64,000 bases of DNA from Thiosulfatihalobacter marinus (GTDB taxonomy: Bacteria > Pseudomonadota > Alphaproteobacteria > Rhodobacterales > Rhodobacteraceae). The translations under genes and the position numbers were made by a program. Below the pieces are notes generated by a model. The model ran no database searches. It had not been told where the DNA came from and saw only the letters and a program-made list of their open reading frames with translations. Shown one piece after another: positions 18,259-27,997 of this stretch. Positions within the stretch are counted from its first letter, which is position 1. Each line of letters begins with the position of its first letter. Location of the stretch: the NCBI RefSeq assembly GCF_016019955.1, contig NZ_JAECRZ010000006.1:124001-188000 (forward strand). Direction: 5' to 3'.

Positions 18259-19098
18259 ATGCGTATCTTGATTCTGGCAACCCTCGCCACGGTTGCTCTT
18301 GCTTTTCCGGCCACGGCCCAAACCCTGGAGCGGATCAAAGAAACCGGGGAACTGAACCTGGGATACCGCCTGGATGCGGCGCCCATGTCATATCAGTTGG
18401 AATCGGGCGAGCCGGCGGGCTTTACCCCGCTGGTCTGTGTTCAGGTGGCCCAGGCCATTGCCAACCACTTGAAGCTGGCGAATTTGAACGTGCAGTTCGT
18501 CCCGGTTGACGCGCAAAACCGGTTCGAGAAAGTCGCCAGCGGCGAGATCGATCTTCATTGTGGCGCCGCGACGATCACTCTGGAGCGGCGGGCGTTGGTT
18601 GATTTTTCCATCCCAACCTATGTAGACGGAACCGCGCTTATTCTTCCGGCGAGCGCTTCCGAAAATTTCCTGGATCTGGCGGGCAAGCGGCTGGGCGTGC
18701 GACGCGACACCACGACCGAAATGGCGCTGAACAACTCGCTGAAATCAGCCAACGTCAACGCGACGGTAGAGCGGTTCGTATCCCACGACGATGGCATGAA
18801 GGCGATGGAACAGGGCACAATTGATGCCTATTTCGCGGATCAGGCCATTTTGTCGGGCCTGTATGCAAAAAGTGCCATGCGCGACAAATTCAAGCTGTCG
18901 GGCGATATCCTGACGATCGAAAAACAGGGGTTGGCCATGACGCGGGGCGACAGCGATTTTCGCGTGCTTGTGGATCGCGCCCTGTCAGAGATGTACGCAA
19001 CGGGCGCGATGGAACAGATACTGGCCCAGGCCATTCCGAATCTGAGCCCTGGTTTGGCCCTTCAGGCCCTGTACATGATCGCGCCGATCGTGAAGTGA
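18259..19098 (+). CDS. Amino-acid-type ABC transporter substrate-binding protein (SBP family 3)
   Basis: A 279-residue exported binding protein of the GltI/ArtJ-like family 3. Residues 1-21 are a Sec signal ending PATAQ. The mature part begins LERIKETGELNLGYR, the usual first strand, and contains ASGEIDLHCGAATITLERR, the family signature region that contacts the ligand alpha-amino and carboxyl groups, and AGKRLGVRRDTTTE for the hinge. No permease or ATPase gene is next to it, so it is an orphan. The ATG at 18259 has AGGA six bases upstream; an ATG at 18244 is less well placed. Confidence 0.85.
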   Translation: MRILILATLATVALAFPATAQTLERIKETGELNLGYRLDAAPMSYQLESGEPAGFTPLVCVQVAQAIANHLKLANLNVQFVPVDAQNRFEKVASGEIDLHCGAATITLERRALVDFSIPTYVDGTALILPASASENFLDLAGKRLGVRRDTTTEMALNNSLKSANVNATVERFVSHDDGMKAMEQGTIDAYFADQAILSGLYAKSAMRDKFKLSGDILTIEKQGLAMTRGDSDFRVLVDRALSEMYATGAMEQILAQAIPNLSPGLALQALYMIAPIVK

Positions 19099-19113
19099 TT
19101 GCCGCAAACGGCA

Positions 19114-19140
19114 CGTAAGGCGGGCAAGGCCCGCCTTACG
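19114..19140. terminator. Strong hairpin between convergent genes
   Basis: CGTAAGGCGGGC (19114-19125) and GCCCGCCTTACG (19129-19140) are exact complements with an AAG loop, a 12-bp stem. There is no T-run on either side, so termination efficiency is uncertain. It lies between the binding-protein stop (19098) and the dnaJ stop (19147) and can serve both. Confidence 0.6.
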
Positions 19141-19146
19141 GCAAGA

Positions 19147-20292
19147 TCAGCCCTTCATCGAATCCCAGAACCCTTTGACCGATTTGAAAAAGCTGCTGCT
19201 TTCAGGATTGTTCTCTTCCGAGAGATCCTCGAATTCGCGCAGAAGCTCTTTTTGGCGGCCGGTCAGGTTGACCGGGGTTTCCACCGCCAGTTCGATCATC
19301 ATGTCTCCGGCACCGCCGCCGCGCAGCGCGGGCATGCCCTTGCCCCGCAGGCGCATCTGACGGCCCGATTGAGACCCGGCAGGGATTTTTACCCGGCTGC
19401 GGCCACCGTCGATCGTGGGCACCTCTATGTCACCCCCCAGCGCCGCCTTGGTCATGCTGACCGGAACACGGCAATAGAGATTGGGGCCTTCGCGTTCAAA
19501 GATTTTGTGCGCGGCCACCTCGATAAAGATGTAGAGATCGCCTGACGGACCGCCACGCATCCCGGCCTCACCCTCACCGGCAAGGCGAATGCGGGTACCG
19601 GTTTCAACGCCCGCCGGGATATTCACGCTAAGCGCGCGGTCTTTCTCGGTTCGACCCTGACCGCCGCAGCTTTTGCAGGGATTCTTGATGATCTGACCAA
19701 GTCCCGAACAGGTGGGACAAGTGCGTTCAACAGTGAAGAAACCCTGTTGTGCACGCACCTTGCCCATGCCCGAGCATGTGGGGCAGGTGGTGGGTTCCGC
19801 CCCGCCTTCGGCGCCCGAACCGGAACAGTTTTCACATTGCACCGTGCCGGGGACATTGATGGTTTTCTGGATGCCGGCATAGGCGTCTTCCAGCGTGACC
19901 CGCAAATTGTACCGCAGATCCGCCCCGCGCGCCGCCCGCTGACGCCCACCGCCGCCGCGACCGCCCATGAAATCGCCAAACAGATCGTCAAACACGTCCG
20001 AGAAGGCGCTGGCGAAGTCGCCCTGGCCTTGGGGGCCACCGCGAGGGCCGCCACCGCCCATACCACCTTCGAATGCGGCGTGACCGAAGCGATCATAGGC
20101 CGCCTTTTTCTCGGCGTCCTTGAGAATTTCGTAGGCTTCGTTGGCTTCCTTGAACTGCGCCTCGGCTTCCGGGTTGTCGGCGTTGCGGTCCGGGTGCAAG
20201 TCCTTGGCCTTGCGACGGTAAGCCTTTTTGATCTCGTCCGCGGAAGCCCCCTTGCTGACGCCAAGCACCTCGTAGAAGTCACGTTTTGCCAT
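19147..20292 (-). CDS. dnaJ: DnaJ, Hsp40 co-chaperone
   Basis: Delivers unfolded proteins to DnaK and stimulates its ATPase. The 381-residue protein is a full type I DnaJ: J domain with HPDRN (about 31-35), a Gly/Phe-rich linker ([14 protein letters not shown]), and four zinc-binding repeats [24 protein letters not shown] and CKSCGGQG between residues about 150 and 215, then the C-terminal substrate-binding part. It is downstream of dnaK on the same strand, separated by 77 bp that hold a hairpin. Confidence 0.97.
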   Translation of the reverse strand: MAKRDFYEVLGVSKGASADEIKKAYRRKAKDLHPDRNADNPEAEAQFKEANEAYEILKDAEKKAAYDRFGHAAFEGGMGGGGPRGGPQGQGDFASAFSDVFDDLFGDFMGGRGGGGRQRAARGADLRYNLRVTLEDAYAGIQKTINVPGTVQCENCSGSGAEGGAEPTTCPTCSGMGKVRAQQGFFTVERTCPTCSGLGQIIKNPCKSCGGQGRTEKDRALSVNIPAGVETGTRIRLAGEGEAGMRGGPSGDLYIFIEVAAHKIFEREGPNLYCRVPVSMTKAALGGDIEVPTIDGGRSRVKIPAGSQSGRQMRLRGKGMPALRGGGAGDMMIELAVETPVNLTGRQKELLREFEDLSEENNPESSSFFKSVKGFWDSMKG

Positions 20293-20315
20293 GGGTTACT
20301 CCTTTGGCCCGGAAT

Positions 20316-20354
20316 GAAAAGGGCCGATCCGGCAACCGGACCGGCCCGCTTTTC
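20316..20354 (-). terminator. Hairpin between dnaK and dnaJ (partial terminator or attenuator)
   Basis: On the minus strand, a 12-position stem (bases 20336-20347 with 20321-20332, one mismatch, loop TTG) is flanked by GAAAA/TTTTC arms and followed by CTTTTC. It sits after the dnaK stop (20370) and before the dnaJ start (20292). It is expected to stop or stabilise part of the dnaK message and so keep dnaJ below dnaK. Confidence 0.65.
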
Positions 20355-20369
20355 AGTTCCGCCCGCGCA

Positions 20370-22286
20370 TTACGCGCGCTTGTCGTCGTCCAGATCCTCG
20401 AAATCGGCATCGACAATATCGTCGTCGCCCGGACCGGCATCTGCCGCGTTCGGTTCGCCGCCGTCCTCGTCCTGAGCAGCCTTGTAGATGGCCTCGCCCA
20501 GCTTCATTGCGGCCTCGGTCACATTCTGGATGCCCGCGCGGATCTTGTCGGCGTCGATATCGTCTTTTTCAAGATCATCCTTGAGCGCGGCGATGGCCAG
20601 CTCGATCGCCTCGACGGTTGTCGGGTCGACCTTGTCGGAATGCTCTTCCAGCGACTTCTCGGTCGAGTGAATGAGGCTTTCGGCCTGGTTGCGGGCCTCG
20701 ACCATACCTTTGCGGGCCTTGTCCGCCTCGGCATTCTCCTCGGCATCCTTGACCATCTTTTCGATGTCCTCGTCCGAGAGCCCCCCCGACGCCTGGATCG
20801 TGATCTTCTGCTCCTTGCCGGTGCCTTTGTCCATGGCTCCAACCGACACGATGCCGTTGGCATCAATGTCAAAGGTCACTTCGATCTGCGGCATGCCGCG
20901 CGGGGCGGGCGGGATGTTTTCCAGGTTGAACTGACCCAGGATCTTGTTATCGGCCGCCATTTCACGCTCGCCCTGGAAAACGCGGATCGTCACGGCGTTC
21001 TGGTTGTCTTCGGCGGTCGAGAAAATCTGGCTCTTCTTGGTCGGGATCGTGGTGTTGCGGTCGATCAGGCGGGTGAACACGCCGCCCAGCGTTTCGATGC
21101 CCAGCGACAGCGGGGTCACGTCAAGCAGGACCACGTCTTTCACGTCGCCTTGCAGGACACCGGCCTGAATGGCGGCACCCATGGCCACCACTTCGTCCGG
21201 GTTAACGCCCTTGTGGGGCTCCTTGCCGAAGAATTTGGTCACTTCTTCGATCACTTTGGGCATACGGGTCATGCCGCCGACCAGAACGATCTCATCGATC
21301 TCGTTGGCCGACAGGCCCGCATCCTTCAGCGCGGCCTGGCAGGGCTTGAGCGACGCCTTGATCAGATCGCCCACCAGCGATTCCAGCTTCGCGCGGGTCA
21401 GCTTGATAACCATGTGCAGCGGCGTGCCCGAGGACGGGTCCATCGAGATGAAGGGCTGGTTGATCTCGGTCTGGGCGCTGCTGGACAGTTCGATCTTGGC
21501 TTTCTCGGCGGCCTCTTTCAGACGCTGGAGGGCCATCTTGTCCTTGGTCAGGTCGACATTGTGCTCTTTCTTGAACTGGTCGGCCAGGTAATTGACGATG
21601 CGCATGTCAAAGTCTTCGCCACCCAGGAACGTGTCGCCGTTGGTGGATTTCACTTCGAACAGGCCGTCGTCGATTTCCAGAATGGTCACGTCGAACGTTC
21701 CGCCGCCAAGGTCATACACCGCGATGGTGTGGGTGTTTTCCTTGTCCAGACCATAGGCCAGAGCGGCGGCTGTCGGTTCGTTGATGATGCGCAGCACTTC
21801 AAGGCCGGCGATCTTGCCAGCGTCCTTGGTGGCCTGACGCTGAGCGTCATTGAAATAGGCCGGGACGGTGATGACGGCCTGCGTCACTTCTTCGCCAAGG
21901 TAGGATTCGGCGGTTTCTTTCATCTTGCCGAGAATGAAGGCCGAGATCTGAGAGGGGCTGTATTTGTCGCCGCGCGCTTCGACCCAGGCATCGCCGTTGC
22001 CGCCATTGATGACGTTGAACGGCATGTTCTTCTTGTCCTTGGCCAGATCGGCATCGTCGAACCGGCGGCCAATCAGACGCTTGACGCCAAAGATGGTGTT
22101 TTCGGGGTTGGTGACGGCCTGGCGTTTCGCCGGCTGGCCGACAAGGCGCTCGTCATCCGTGAAAGCCACGATCGAGGGTGTGGTGCGTGCACCTTCCGAG
22201 TTCTCGATCACCTTGGGCTGCGAACCATCCATGATGGCCACACAAGAGTTCGTTGTACCGAGGTCGATACCGATCACTTTGCTCAT
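20370..22286 (-). CDS. dnaK: DnaK, Hsp70 chaperone
   Basis: ATP-driven chaperone that binds hydrophobic segments of unfolded proteins. The 638-residue protein starts [17 protein letters not shown] (phosphate 1 motif), and has [14 protein letters not shown] (phosphate 2), [10 protein letters not shown] (adenosine motif), the [14 protein letters not shown] linker region and an acidic tail ending [11 protein letters not shown]. The ATG at 22286 is chosen because the open frame continues 165 bp upstream without similarity and across the promoter. The ribosome site is AGAAGGG. Confidence 0.98.
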   Translation of the reverse strand: MSKVIGIDLGTTNSCVAIMDGSQPKVIENSEGARTTPSIVAFTDDERLVGQPAKRQAVTNPENTIFGVKRLIGRRFDDADLAKDKKNMPFNVINGGNGDAWVEARGDKYSPSQISAFILGKMKETAESYLGEEVTQAVITVPAYFNDAQRQATKDAGKIAGLEVLRIINEPTAAALAYGLDKENTHTIAVYDLGGGTFDVTILEIDDGLFEVKSTNGDTFLGGEDFDMRIVNYLADQFKKEHNVDLTKDKMALQRLKEAAEKAKIELSSSAQTEINQPFISMDPSSGTPLHMVIKLTRAKLESLVGDLIKASLKPCQAALKDAGLSANEIDEIVLVGGMTRMPKVIEEVTKFFGKEPHKGVNPDEVVAMGAAIQAGVLQGDVKDVVLLDVTPLSLGIETLGGVFTRLIDRNTTIPTKKSQIFSTAEDNQNAVTIRVFQGEREMAADNKILGQFNLENIPPAPRGMPQIEVTFDIDANGIVSVGAMDKGTGKEQKITIQASGGLSDEDIEKMVKDAEENAEADKARKGMVEARNQAESLIHSTEKSLEEHSDKVDPTTVEAIELAIAALKDDLEKDDIDADKIRAGIQNVTEAAMKLGEAIYKAAQDEDGGEPNAADAGPGDDDIVDADFEDLDDDKRA

Positions 22287-22395
22287 TTTCGATCCCTTCT
22301 CAATTAAGGCGATTTCTTCGGGTCCGGACCCGTTATGGCATCCGTGCCCCGAACCGGTTTGCAAACACCCTGCCGGGTGCCTGCGCTTCGGAGGG

Positions 22396-22425
22396 TATAT
22401 AGGGAGGTCAAAAACTCCGTGCAAG
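22396..22425 (-). promoter_or_regulatory. Putative dnaK promoter, heat-shock (RpoH)-like
   Basis: On the minus strand: CTTGCAC (plus 22419-22425), 17-bp spacer, TATATA (plus 22396-22401) preceded by CCC. It fits a sigma70 promoter (TTGCAC-17-TATATA) and the RpoH pattern (CTTG, then CCCTATAT). The transcript would have a leader of about 100 nt before the ATG at 22286, including a GGGTCCGGACCC palindrome. Confidence 0.65.
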
Positions 22426-22496
22426 CGCCACGAGGGTACGATTACATGCAATTACAGGCATTTTTTGACTCATTTCACCAGGGAGCCTGAAACGCC

Positions 22497-23108
22497 ATGC
22501 AAACGCCGATCATGATCCGGGGATTCGCGGTTTTCAAAGGCTTTCTGGATGCGGCCGCGCAGGCCGCCCTGGTGGAGGATTTGCGGACCGTGGCGCGGGC
22601 CGCACCGATGCGGGCCCCTGTGACGCGCGGCGGCAAGCGGATGAGCGTGCGTATGACCAGTGCCGGGCGTGTGGGCTGGGTTTCCGACCGGCGCGGCTAT
22701 CGCTACGAGCTGTTGCAGCCCGGTGGCGAGGCCTGGCCCGCGATCCCCGACCGCATCCTGCGCCTGTGGCGGGACGTAACCGGGCTGGCGCGACCACCGG
22801 ATTGCTGTCTGGTGAATTATTATGGCGAAGGCGCCCGGATGGGGCTGCACCAGGACCGGGACGAGGGCGATTTCAGCTGGCCGGTGGTGTCTGTTTCGTT
22901 GGGGGATGACGGGCTGTTTCGTATGGGCGGGCCCGCGCGGGGCGGCAAGACGGAATCGCTTTGGCTGAACTCGGGGGATGTCGTGGTCATGCAGGGCGAT
23001 GCCCGGCTGGCCTTTCACGGTGTGGATCGTATTCGATTTGGCGCATCCCGCCTGTTGCCGGATGGCGGACGGATCAATGTCACGTTGCGCGTGGTCAGCC
23101 CGGACTGA
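22497..23108 (+). CDS. alkB: AlkB family alpha-ketoglutarate-dependent dioxygenase (DNA alkylation repair)
   Basis: Oxidative demethylation of 1-methyladenine and 3-methylcytosine in DNA using iron and 2-oxoglutarate. The 203-residue protein carries the iron ligands H118 and D120 in GLHQDRDEGDF and H174 in LAFHGVDR, and the 2-oxoglutarate-binding R192/R198 in GRINVTLR. Length and order match E. coli AlkB. It is divergent from dnaK and stands alone; nothing in the sequence indicates an Ada-type control. Confidence 0.92.
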   Translation: MQTPIMIRGFAVFKGFLDAAAQAALVEDLRTVARAAPMRAPVTRGGKRMSVRMTSAGRVGWVSDRRGYRYELLQPGGEAWPAIPDRILRLWRDVTGLARPPDCCLVNYYGEGARMGLHQDRDEGDFSWPVVSVSLGDDGLFRMGGPARGGKTESLWLNSGDVVVMQGDARLAFHGVDRIRFGASRLLPDGGRINVTLRVVSPD

Positions 23109-23140
23109 TCGCGCAACAGCCTCTCAGGCGGGCAGGCAAA

Positions 23141-23155
23141 GGGCCGGAACGGCCC
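23141..23155. terminator. Short hairpin between alkB and the permease gene
   Basis: GGGCCG (23141-23146) and CGGCCC (23150-23155), loop GAA, lies between the convergent stops at 23108 and 23159. There is no T-run. Weak evidence for termination. Confidence 0.4.
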
Positions 23156-23158
23156 GGA

Positions 23159-23980
23159 TCATCGTTTGGCGCCCCAGCTGAGTGAGGCGTGCTTGCGGGT
23201 ATAAAAATCCCCCATCAGGCCCAGCATGAGAAAGATCAGGCCAAGCACCAGAGGATAGGTGATGGAACTGTTGCGCGGATAATAGTTGATGAAAATGAAA
23301 CCCCGTGACTGATCAATCGTGTGAAACAGCGGGTTCCAGTCGAACATCTTCAGCATGAAGGTGGGCAGGGTATTGGCGACGAACATCTTGCCCGAGGCAA
23401 TCATGTTGGCCCGCGCATAAACCGTGCTGGCAATGCTGACAAACGTGGGAAACCACGGCTTGAGCGCCAGGAAAACCATGCCAATCGCCGCCCCGGCGAA
23501 CCAGGCCAGCAACAGCATCCCGAAGGCGCCGATCGGATCTTCGATCGTGATCGGAGTGAATGCCGCATGATAGATGAAAAGTATCGTAAACAGGGAAAGC
23601 ACCTGAATATACAGTGTGCCCAGCGCCGCCGACAGGATCGAGATGACCGTGTTCATCGGCGCGTGTTTCATCATCGGCGACGCTGGCCCCTCTGCCCCGA
23701 CAACCGCGCCCATGGTCTTGGTGTGGGTCATGAAAAGGAAGATTCCGGACATCAGGTACAGCAGGAAATCGCCCCGCAACGCGGCACTGCGCAGACCAAG
23801 AACAGAGAACATGACGTAAAAGGCAATCACGAAAATGAACGACTGAAGCATGTTCACAAGGATCGACATCACGGCATTGCCGTGGGTTTTTCGGACGTTT
23901 CGGACGATGGCATGATAGACAAGTTCGGCAATGTTGATTGCCGATTCCAGGTTTGTTCTGGGGACCGATTGTTGAAACAT
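23159..23980 (-). CDS. ABC-2 type polysaccharide export permease (KpsM/Wzm-like)
   Basis: Inner-membrane permease of an ABC exporter for capsular or O-antigen type polysaccharide. The 273-residue protein has about six hydrophobic segments (for example ILVNMLQSFIFVIAFYVMF, FLLYLMSGIFLF, VLSLFTILFIYHA, GLIFLMLGLMGDF) and the NPLFHTIDQSRGF region typical of KpsM/RfbD-like permeases. The expected ATPase partner is not next to it and not in this window. It is divergent from cysQ-kdsB, which links it to CMP-Kdo supply and the sugar genes on its other side. Confidence 0.85.
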   Translation of the reverse strand: MFQQSVPRTNLESAINIAELVYHAIVRNVRKTHGNAVMSILVNMLQSFIFVIAFYVMFSVLGLRSAALRGDFLLYLMSGIFLFMTHTKTMGAVVGAEGPASPMMKHAPMNTVISILSAALGTLYIQVLSLFTILFIYHAAFTPITIEDPIGAFGMLLLAWFAGAAIGMVFLALKPWFPTFVSIASTVYARANMIASGKMFVANTLPTFMLKMFDWNPLFHTIDQSRGFIFINYYPRNSSITYPLVLGLIFLMLGLMGDFYTRKHASLSWGAKR

Positions 23981-24099
23981 TGCCTCTGCCGTCCGCGGAT
24001 TGTCGCAGTTATGTCAGGGAATTCTTGCCGTTCCCTTACCATGTCATCATAAGGGGCGCATAGGCTCAATTCAACTAAAGCCCGACCAGGAGACGACAT

Positions 24100-24897
24100 T
24101 TGAACTATGACACATTGATTCCCGTCATTCGCAAGCTGGCGATCGAAGCCGGTGACAAGATCATGGAAATTTACAATGCCGACGATTTTGACGTAAAGGT
24201 CAAATCCGATGACAGCCCGGTGACGGCTGCGGACGAAGCCGCGGATGCGATCATTTCCGCCGGCCTGCGCGCCGCGTTCCCCGATGTGATGCTGGTGACG
24301 GAAGAGCAGGCCGAGAGCCATACCGCCAGGGGCGAGACATTTCTGATCGTCGATCCGCTGGACGGCACCAAGGAATTCATCCACCGGCGCGGCGATTTCA
24401 CGGTGAACATCGCCTATGTGGAAAACGGTGTTCCACAGCGCGGCGTGGTATATGCGCCCGCCAAGAACCGCATGTTCTTTACCCAGGCGGATGGGCAATC
24501 GGTCGAGGAAACCGGTTCCTTTGCGCTGGATACCATCGGCGATGTCACCCCGATGAATGTGGCGAAATCGGATAATGGCGCGCTTTTGGTGGTGGCCTCC
24601 AAGTCGCACCTGACCGACGAGACCAAGGACTATATCGCGAAATACGCGGTTGCCGATTTCAAGAGCGCGGGATCGTCCCTGAAATTCTGCCTGGTGGCGA
24701 CGGGCGAGGCGGATCTGTATCCGCGTGTCGGCCGCACGATGGAGTGGGACACGGCGGCGGGCCACGCGGTTTTGCTGGGCGCGGGCGGTCAGGTGGTGCG
24801 GTTTGACGACCATTCTCCGCTGACCTATGGCAAGGAAGATTTCGCCAACCCCTATTTCATCGCCTATGCGCCGGGCGTGAACCTGAAAACCGCCTGA
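24100..24897 (+). CDS. cysQ: CysQ, 3-prime(2-prime),5-prime-bisphosphate nucleotidase
   Basis: Converts PAP (the by-product of sulfotransferases and PAPS reductase) to AMP and phosphate. The 265-residue protein belongs to the inositol monophosphatase fold: metal ligands in TEEQAE and DPLDGTKEF (D85, D88), and WDTAAGHAVL late in the sequence. The start is a TTG at 24100 with AGGAG seven bases upstream; no in-frame ATG is nearby. The stop overlaps the kdsB start (TGATG). Position at the head of a sugar cluster that ends in a sulfotransferase suggests a local role in removing PAP. Confidence 0.9.
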   Translation: MNYDTLIPVIRKLAIEAGDKIMEIYNADDFDVKVKSDDSPVTAADEAADAIISAGLRAAFPDVMLVTEEQAESHTARGETFLIVDPLDGTKEFIHRRGDFTVNIAYVENGVPQRGVVYAPAKNRMFFTQADGQSVEETGSFALDTIGDVTPMNVAKSDNGALLVVASKSHLTDETKDYIAKYAVADFKSAGSSLKFCLVATGEADLYPRVGRTMEWDTAAGHAVLLGAGGQVVRFDDHSPLTYGKEDFANPYFIAYAPGVNLKTA

Positions 24898-25697
24898 TGC
24901 CGGTTCTGATCGTCATCCCCGCGCGCTATGAATCGACGCGCTATCCCGGCAAACCGCTTGCGGAATTGAAGGGCGCGACCGGCCTGTCCAAGAGCCTGGT
25001 TCAGCGAAGCTGGGAAGCGGCCCGTGCCGTGCAGGGTGTGGATCGGGTGGTTGTGGCGACGGATGACGATCGGATCCGGGACGCGGCGCAGGCGTTCGGG
25101 GCCGAGGTGGTGATGACCTCTTCGGCCTGCCGGAACGGCACCGAACGCTGCGCGGAGGCCTTTGACGTTCTGGGCGGCGGGTATGACATCGTGGTCAATT
25201 TGCAGGGCGACGCGCCGCTGACGCCGGCATGGTTTGTCGAGGATCTGGTGACAGGGTTGCAGGGAGATCCGATGGCCGAGGTGGCCACGCCGGTATTGCG
25301 CTGCGACGGGCGGGCGCTGAACGGATTTCTGGAAGACCGCAGGGCGGGGCGCGTGGGCGGCACCACCGCTGTTTTCACCAAGGATCGCCATGCGCTGTAT
25401 TTCTCCAAGGAGGTGGTGCCGTTCACCTCCAAAACCTATGCGGACGGTGACGACACGCCGGTGTTTCATCATGTCGGCGTTTATGCCTACCGCCCGTCGG
25501 CGCTGGGCGCCTATCCGCGTTGGGAGAGCGGGCCGCTGGAACAGCTGGAGGGGCTGGAACAGCTGCGGTTCATGGAACATGGACGGCAGGTTCTGTGTGT
25601 CGAGGTCCAGGCAAAAGGGCGGCAGTTCTGGGAGTTGAACAACCCCGAAGACGTGCCCCGGATCGAGGCGATGATGGCCGAGATGGGCACGCCATGA
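24897..25697 (+). CDS. kdsB: KdsB, 3-deoxy-manno-octulosonate cytidylyltransferase
   Basis: Activates Kdo to CMP-Kdo for lipid A core or Kdo-linked capsule. The 266-residue protein begins VLIVIPARYESTRYPGKPL, the KdsB nucleotide-binding start, with RNGTERCAEA and NLQGDAPLT as further family motifs. It overlaps cysQ by one base and the glycosyltransferase at 25694 by four, so the three are one translation-coupled unit. The usual KdsB motif has NVQGDEP; here it is NLQGDAPLTP, a small deviation shared by KpsU-like or divergent alphaproteobacterial members (uncertain). Confidence 0.88.
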   Translation: MPVLIVIPARYESTRYPGKPLAELKGATGLSKSLVQRSWEAARAVQGVDRVVVATDDDRIRDAAQAFGAEVVMTSSACRNGTERCAEAFDVLGGGYDIVVNLQGDAPLTPAWFVEDLVTGLQGDPMAEVATPVLRCDGRALNGFLEDRRAGRVGGTTAVFTKDRHALYFSKEVVPFTSKTYADGDDTPVFHHVGVYAYRPSALGAYPRWESGPLEQLEGLEQLRFMEHGRQVLCVEVQAKGRQFWELNNPEDVPRIEAMMAEMGTP

Positions 25698-26932
25698 GCG
25701 CCACCCCGGTCAGCGTGGTGGTGGTAAGCCGGGGTCGCCCGGAGGCCCTGAAACGCTGTCTGACCGGGGTGGCGCAGCTTGCCTATGCTCAGTTCGAGGT
25801 GGTTGTGGTTGCCGACCCCGGCGGCGTGGCGGCAATTGGCGATCTGCCCTTTGACGACCAGATCAAGATCGTGCCGTTTGATCAGGCCAATATCTCGGCG
25901 GCGCGCAACCTTGGGATTGCAAACTCTGCCGGCGAAGTGGTGGCCTTTGTCGATGATGATGCGGTGCCCGAACCCGGCTGGCTGTTTCATCTGATGGCCG
26001 CGTTCGATGACCCCGAAGTTGCGGCGGCAGGGGGATATGTGCGGGGCCGCAACGGAATTTCGCTTCAATGGGGCGCGCAAAGCGTCGACCATAGGGCGCA
26101 GACCACGCCCCTGGCTCTGGACGGGCGCACCCCGGTTGTGCTGCACCCCGGCCCACGGCGTGCGATCAAGACGGAAGGCACCAACATGGCGGTGCGGCGG
26201 GATCTGTTGGCGGATATGGGCGGGTTCGATCCGGCCTTCCGGTATTTTCTGGACGAAACCGATCTGAACCTGCGTCTGGCCAGCGCGGACCGGGCAACGG
26301 CGATCGTGCCGCTTGCCGAGGTACATCACGGGTATCTGGCAAATGCCCAGCGCACCACCGCCCGTGTGCCGCGCGACCTGAGTGAAATCGGGGCCAGCAT
26401 GGCCGTGTTCCTGCGCAAACATTGCCCGGAACCCGAGCACGCCGCGGTTTGGCGGGCCTTTCGAAAGGATCAGCGCCAGCGCCTTTTGCGCCATATGATA
26501 CGCGGGGACGCGATGCCCGGCGATGTGGCGCGCCTGATGCGCGGGCTGGAGCGGGGCTATGCCAAAGGGCAGGCCCGCGAATATGGAACTCTGCCGACCA
26601 TTGCGCGCGCGGCAGATGGTTTTCACCGGTTTGACGCGGGGCGAAACGGGCCGGGGGTGATCCTGTCAGGCCGGTCCTGGCAACGGCGCGCAAAGCGCAG
26701 GCAGGCCGCGCAACTGGCCGCGAACGGAAAGGTGCCTTCGCTGTTCCTGTTCAGCCCCTCGGCGCTTTATCACCGCATACGCTATGATCCGGCCGGGTAC
26801 TGGGAGCAATCTGGCGGGCTGTTTGGCCGGTCCGAGCGCAGCCAGCCGCTTTTGTCATGGCATCGCTTTGCAAAACGACTGGATTCGGAGATTCGGCGGG
26901 TTGCGGATCAGCGCTTGCTGGGGGATCAATAG
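25694..26932 (+). CDS. Glycosyltransferase family 2 protein
   Basis: A 412-residue GT-A fold enzyme. Residues 7-120 show the family 2 core: SVVVVSRGRPEALKRCL for the first strand and AFVDDDAVPEPGW for the metal-binding acidic triad; NMAVRRDLLADMGGFDPAF and DLNLRL supply the ED-like acceptor region. A C-terminal extension of about 140 residues, rich in Arg, is not recognised. The start at 25694 overlaps the kdsB stop (ATGA). Donor and acceptor are unknown; context points to a cell-surface polysaccharide. Confidence 0.82.
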   Translation: MSATPVSVVVVSRGRPEALKRCLTGVAQLAYAQFEVVVVADPGGVAAIGDLPFDDQIKIVPFDQANISAARNLGIANSAGEVVAFVDDDAVPEPGWLFHLMAAFDDPEVAAAGGYVRGRNGISLQWGAQSVDHRAQTTPLALDGRTPVVLHPGPRRAIKTEGTNMAVRRDLLADMGGFDPAFRYFLDETDLNLRLASADRATAIVPLAEVHHGYLANAQRTTARVPRDLSEIGASMAVFLRKHCPEPEHAAVWRAFRKDQRQRLLRHMIRGDAMPGDVARLMRGLERGYAKGQAREYGTLPTIARAADGFHRFDAGRNGPGVILSGRSWQRRAKRRQAAQLAANGKVPSLFLFSPSALYHRIRYDPAGYWEQSGGLFGRSERSQPLLSWHRFAKRLDSEIRRVADQRLLGDQ

Positions 26933-26959
26933 CGCGCCAGTTCGCACGAGGATATCGAC

Positions 26960-27979
26960 ATGCCACAGCGCACCGCGCTTGTTACCGGGTCTGCCGGATT
27001 TATCGGATTTCACACCGCGAAACGTCTGTTGGCGGATGGCTGGCGTGTCATTGGGCTGGATGCCATGACCGATTACTACGACGTGGCGCTGAAAGAACGG
27101 CGCCATGCGATCCTGTTACAGAATGCGGGGTTCCAAGCGGTGATCGGGCGTCTGGAGGCGCCGGACCTGCTGATGCAGCTATTCGAAGAACATCGCCCGG
27201 ATGTGGTGATCCATCTGGCCGCGCAGGCCGGGGTGCGCCACTCCATCGACGCGCCGCGCTCTTATGTCGATTCAAATCTGATCGGCACCTTCGATTTGCT
27301 GGAGGCCGCGCGCGCCTTTCCGCCGGATCATATGCTGCTGGCCTCGACCAGTTCGGTCTATGGCGCGAATACCGCGATGCCCTATGGCGAGACCGACAAG
27401 GCCGACACGCAGATGTCATTCTATGCGGCGACCAAGAAGGCCAACGAGGCGATGGCACATTCCTATGCGCATCTGTATGACCTGCCGATCACCATGTTCC
27501 GGTTCTTTACCGTCTATGGCCCGTGGGGGCGGCCAGACATGGCGCTCTTCAAATTCACCAAGGCCATTCTGGAAGGCCAGCCGATCGACATCTACAACCA
27601 TGGCGACATGCGCCGGGATTTCACCTTTATCGACGATCTTGTGTCGGGGATCGCGGACCTGATCGGGGCGGTGCCGCCGAAACCGGAGAACGCCTGCGAC
27701 ATTTCCGAACATGACAGCCTGAGCACGGTCGCGCCGTGGCGGGTGGTGAATATCGGCAATGGCCAGGCAGTGCAGTTGATGGATTTTGTGAAAGCCATCG
27801 AGCACGCTATCGGTACAGAGGCGAAAAAGAACTATATGCCGATGCAGCCGGGCGACGTGCCCGCGACCTGGGCGGCGGCGGAGTTGCTGCATGAACTGAC
27901 GGGTGCGCGCCCGTCCACGTCTGTTGATACGGGTGTCCGGGCGTTTGTCAGCTGGTACCGGGAGTATTACGGCGCCTGA
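26960..27979 (+). CDS. NAD-dependent UDP-sugar epimerase, UDP-glucuronate 4-epimerase-like
   Basis: A 339-residue extended short-chain dehydrogenase. It has the NAD-binding [11 protein letters not shown] at residues 10-20, the catalytic Ser-Ser and Tyr-x3-Lys in STSSVYGAN and [10 protein letters not shown], and [18 protein letters not shown], the signature of UDP-glucuronate/UDP-galacturonate 4-epimerases (LpsL/Cap1J group). It would make UDP-galacturonate for a surface polysaccharide. UDP-glucose dehydrogenase, which would supply the substrate, is not in this window, whereas galU, which makes UDP-glucose, is. Confidence 0.83.
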   Translation: MPQRTALVTGSAGFIGFHTAKRLLADGWRVIGLDAMTDYYDVALKERRHAILLQNAGFQAVIGRLEAPDLLMQLFEEHRPDVVIHLAAQAGVRHSIDAPRSYVDSNLIGTFDLLEAARAFPPDHMLLASTSSVYGANTAMPYGETDKADTQMSFYAATKKANEAMAHSYAHLYDLPITMFRFFTVYGPWGRPDMALFKFTKAILEGQPIDIYNHGDMRRDFTFIDDLVSGIADLIGAVPPKPENACDISEHDSLSTVAPWRVVNIGNGQAVQLMDFVKAIEHAIGTEAKKNYMPMQPGDVPATWAAAELLHELTGARPSTSVDTGVRAFVSWYREYYGA

Positions 27980-27997
27980 AAACCAAGGTGAGAGGTT

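Noticed and set aside
20286-22307. 673-codon open frame on the plus strand opposite dnaK
   Set aside because: Antisense to dnaK, whose motifs are complete. It is a mirror effect of strong codon bias.
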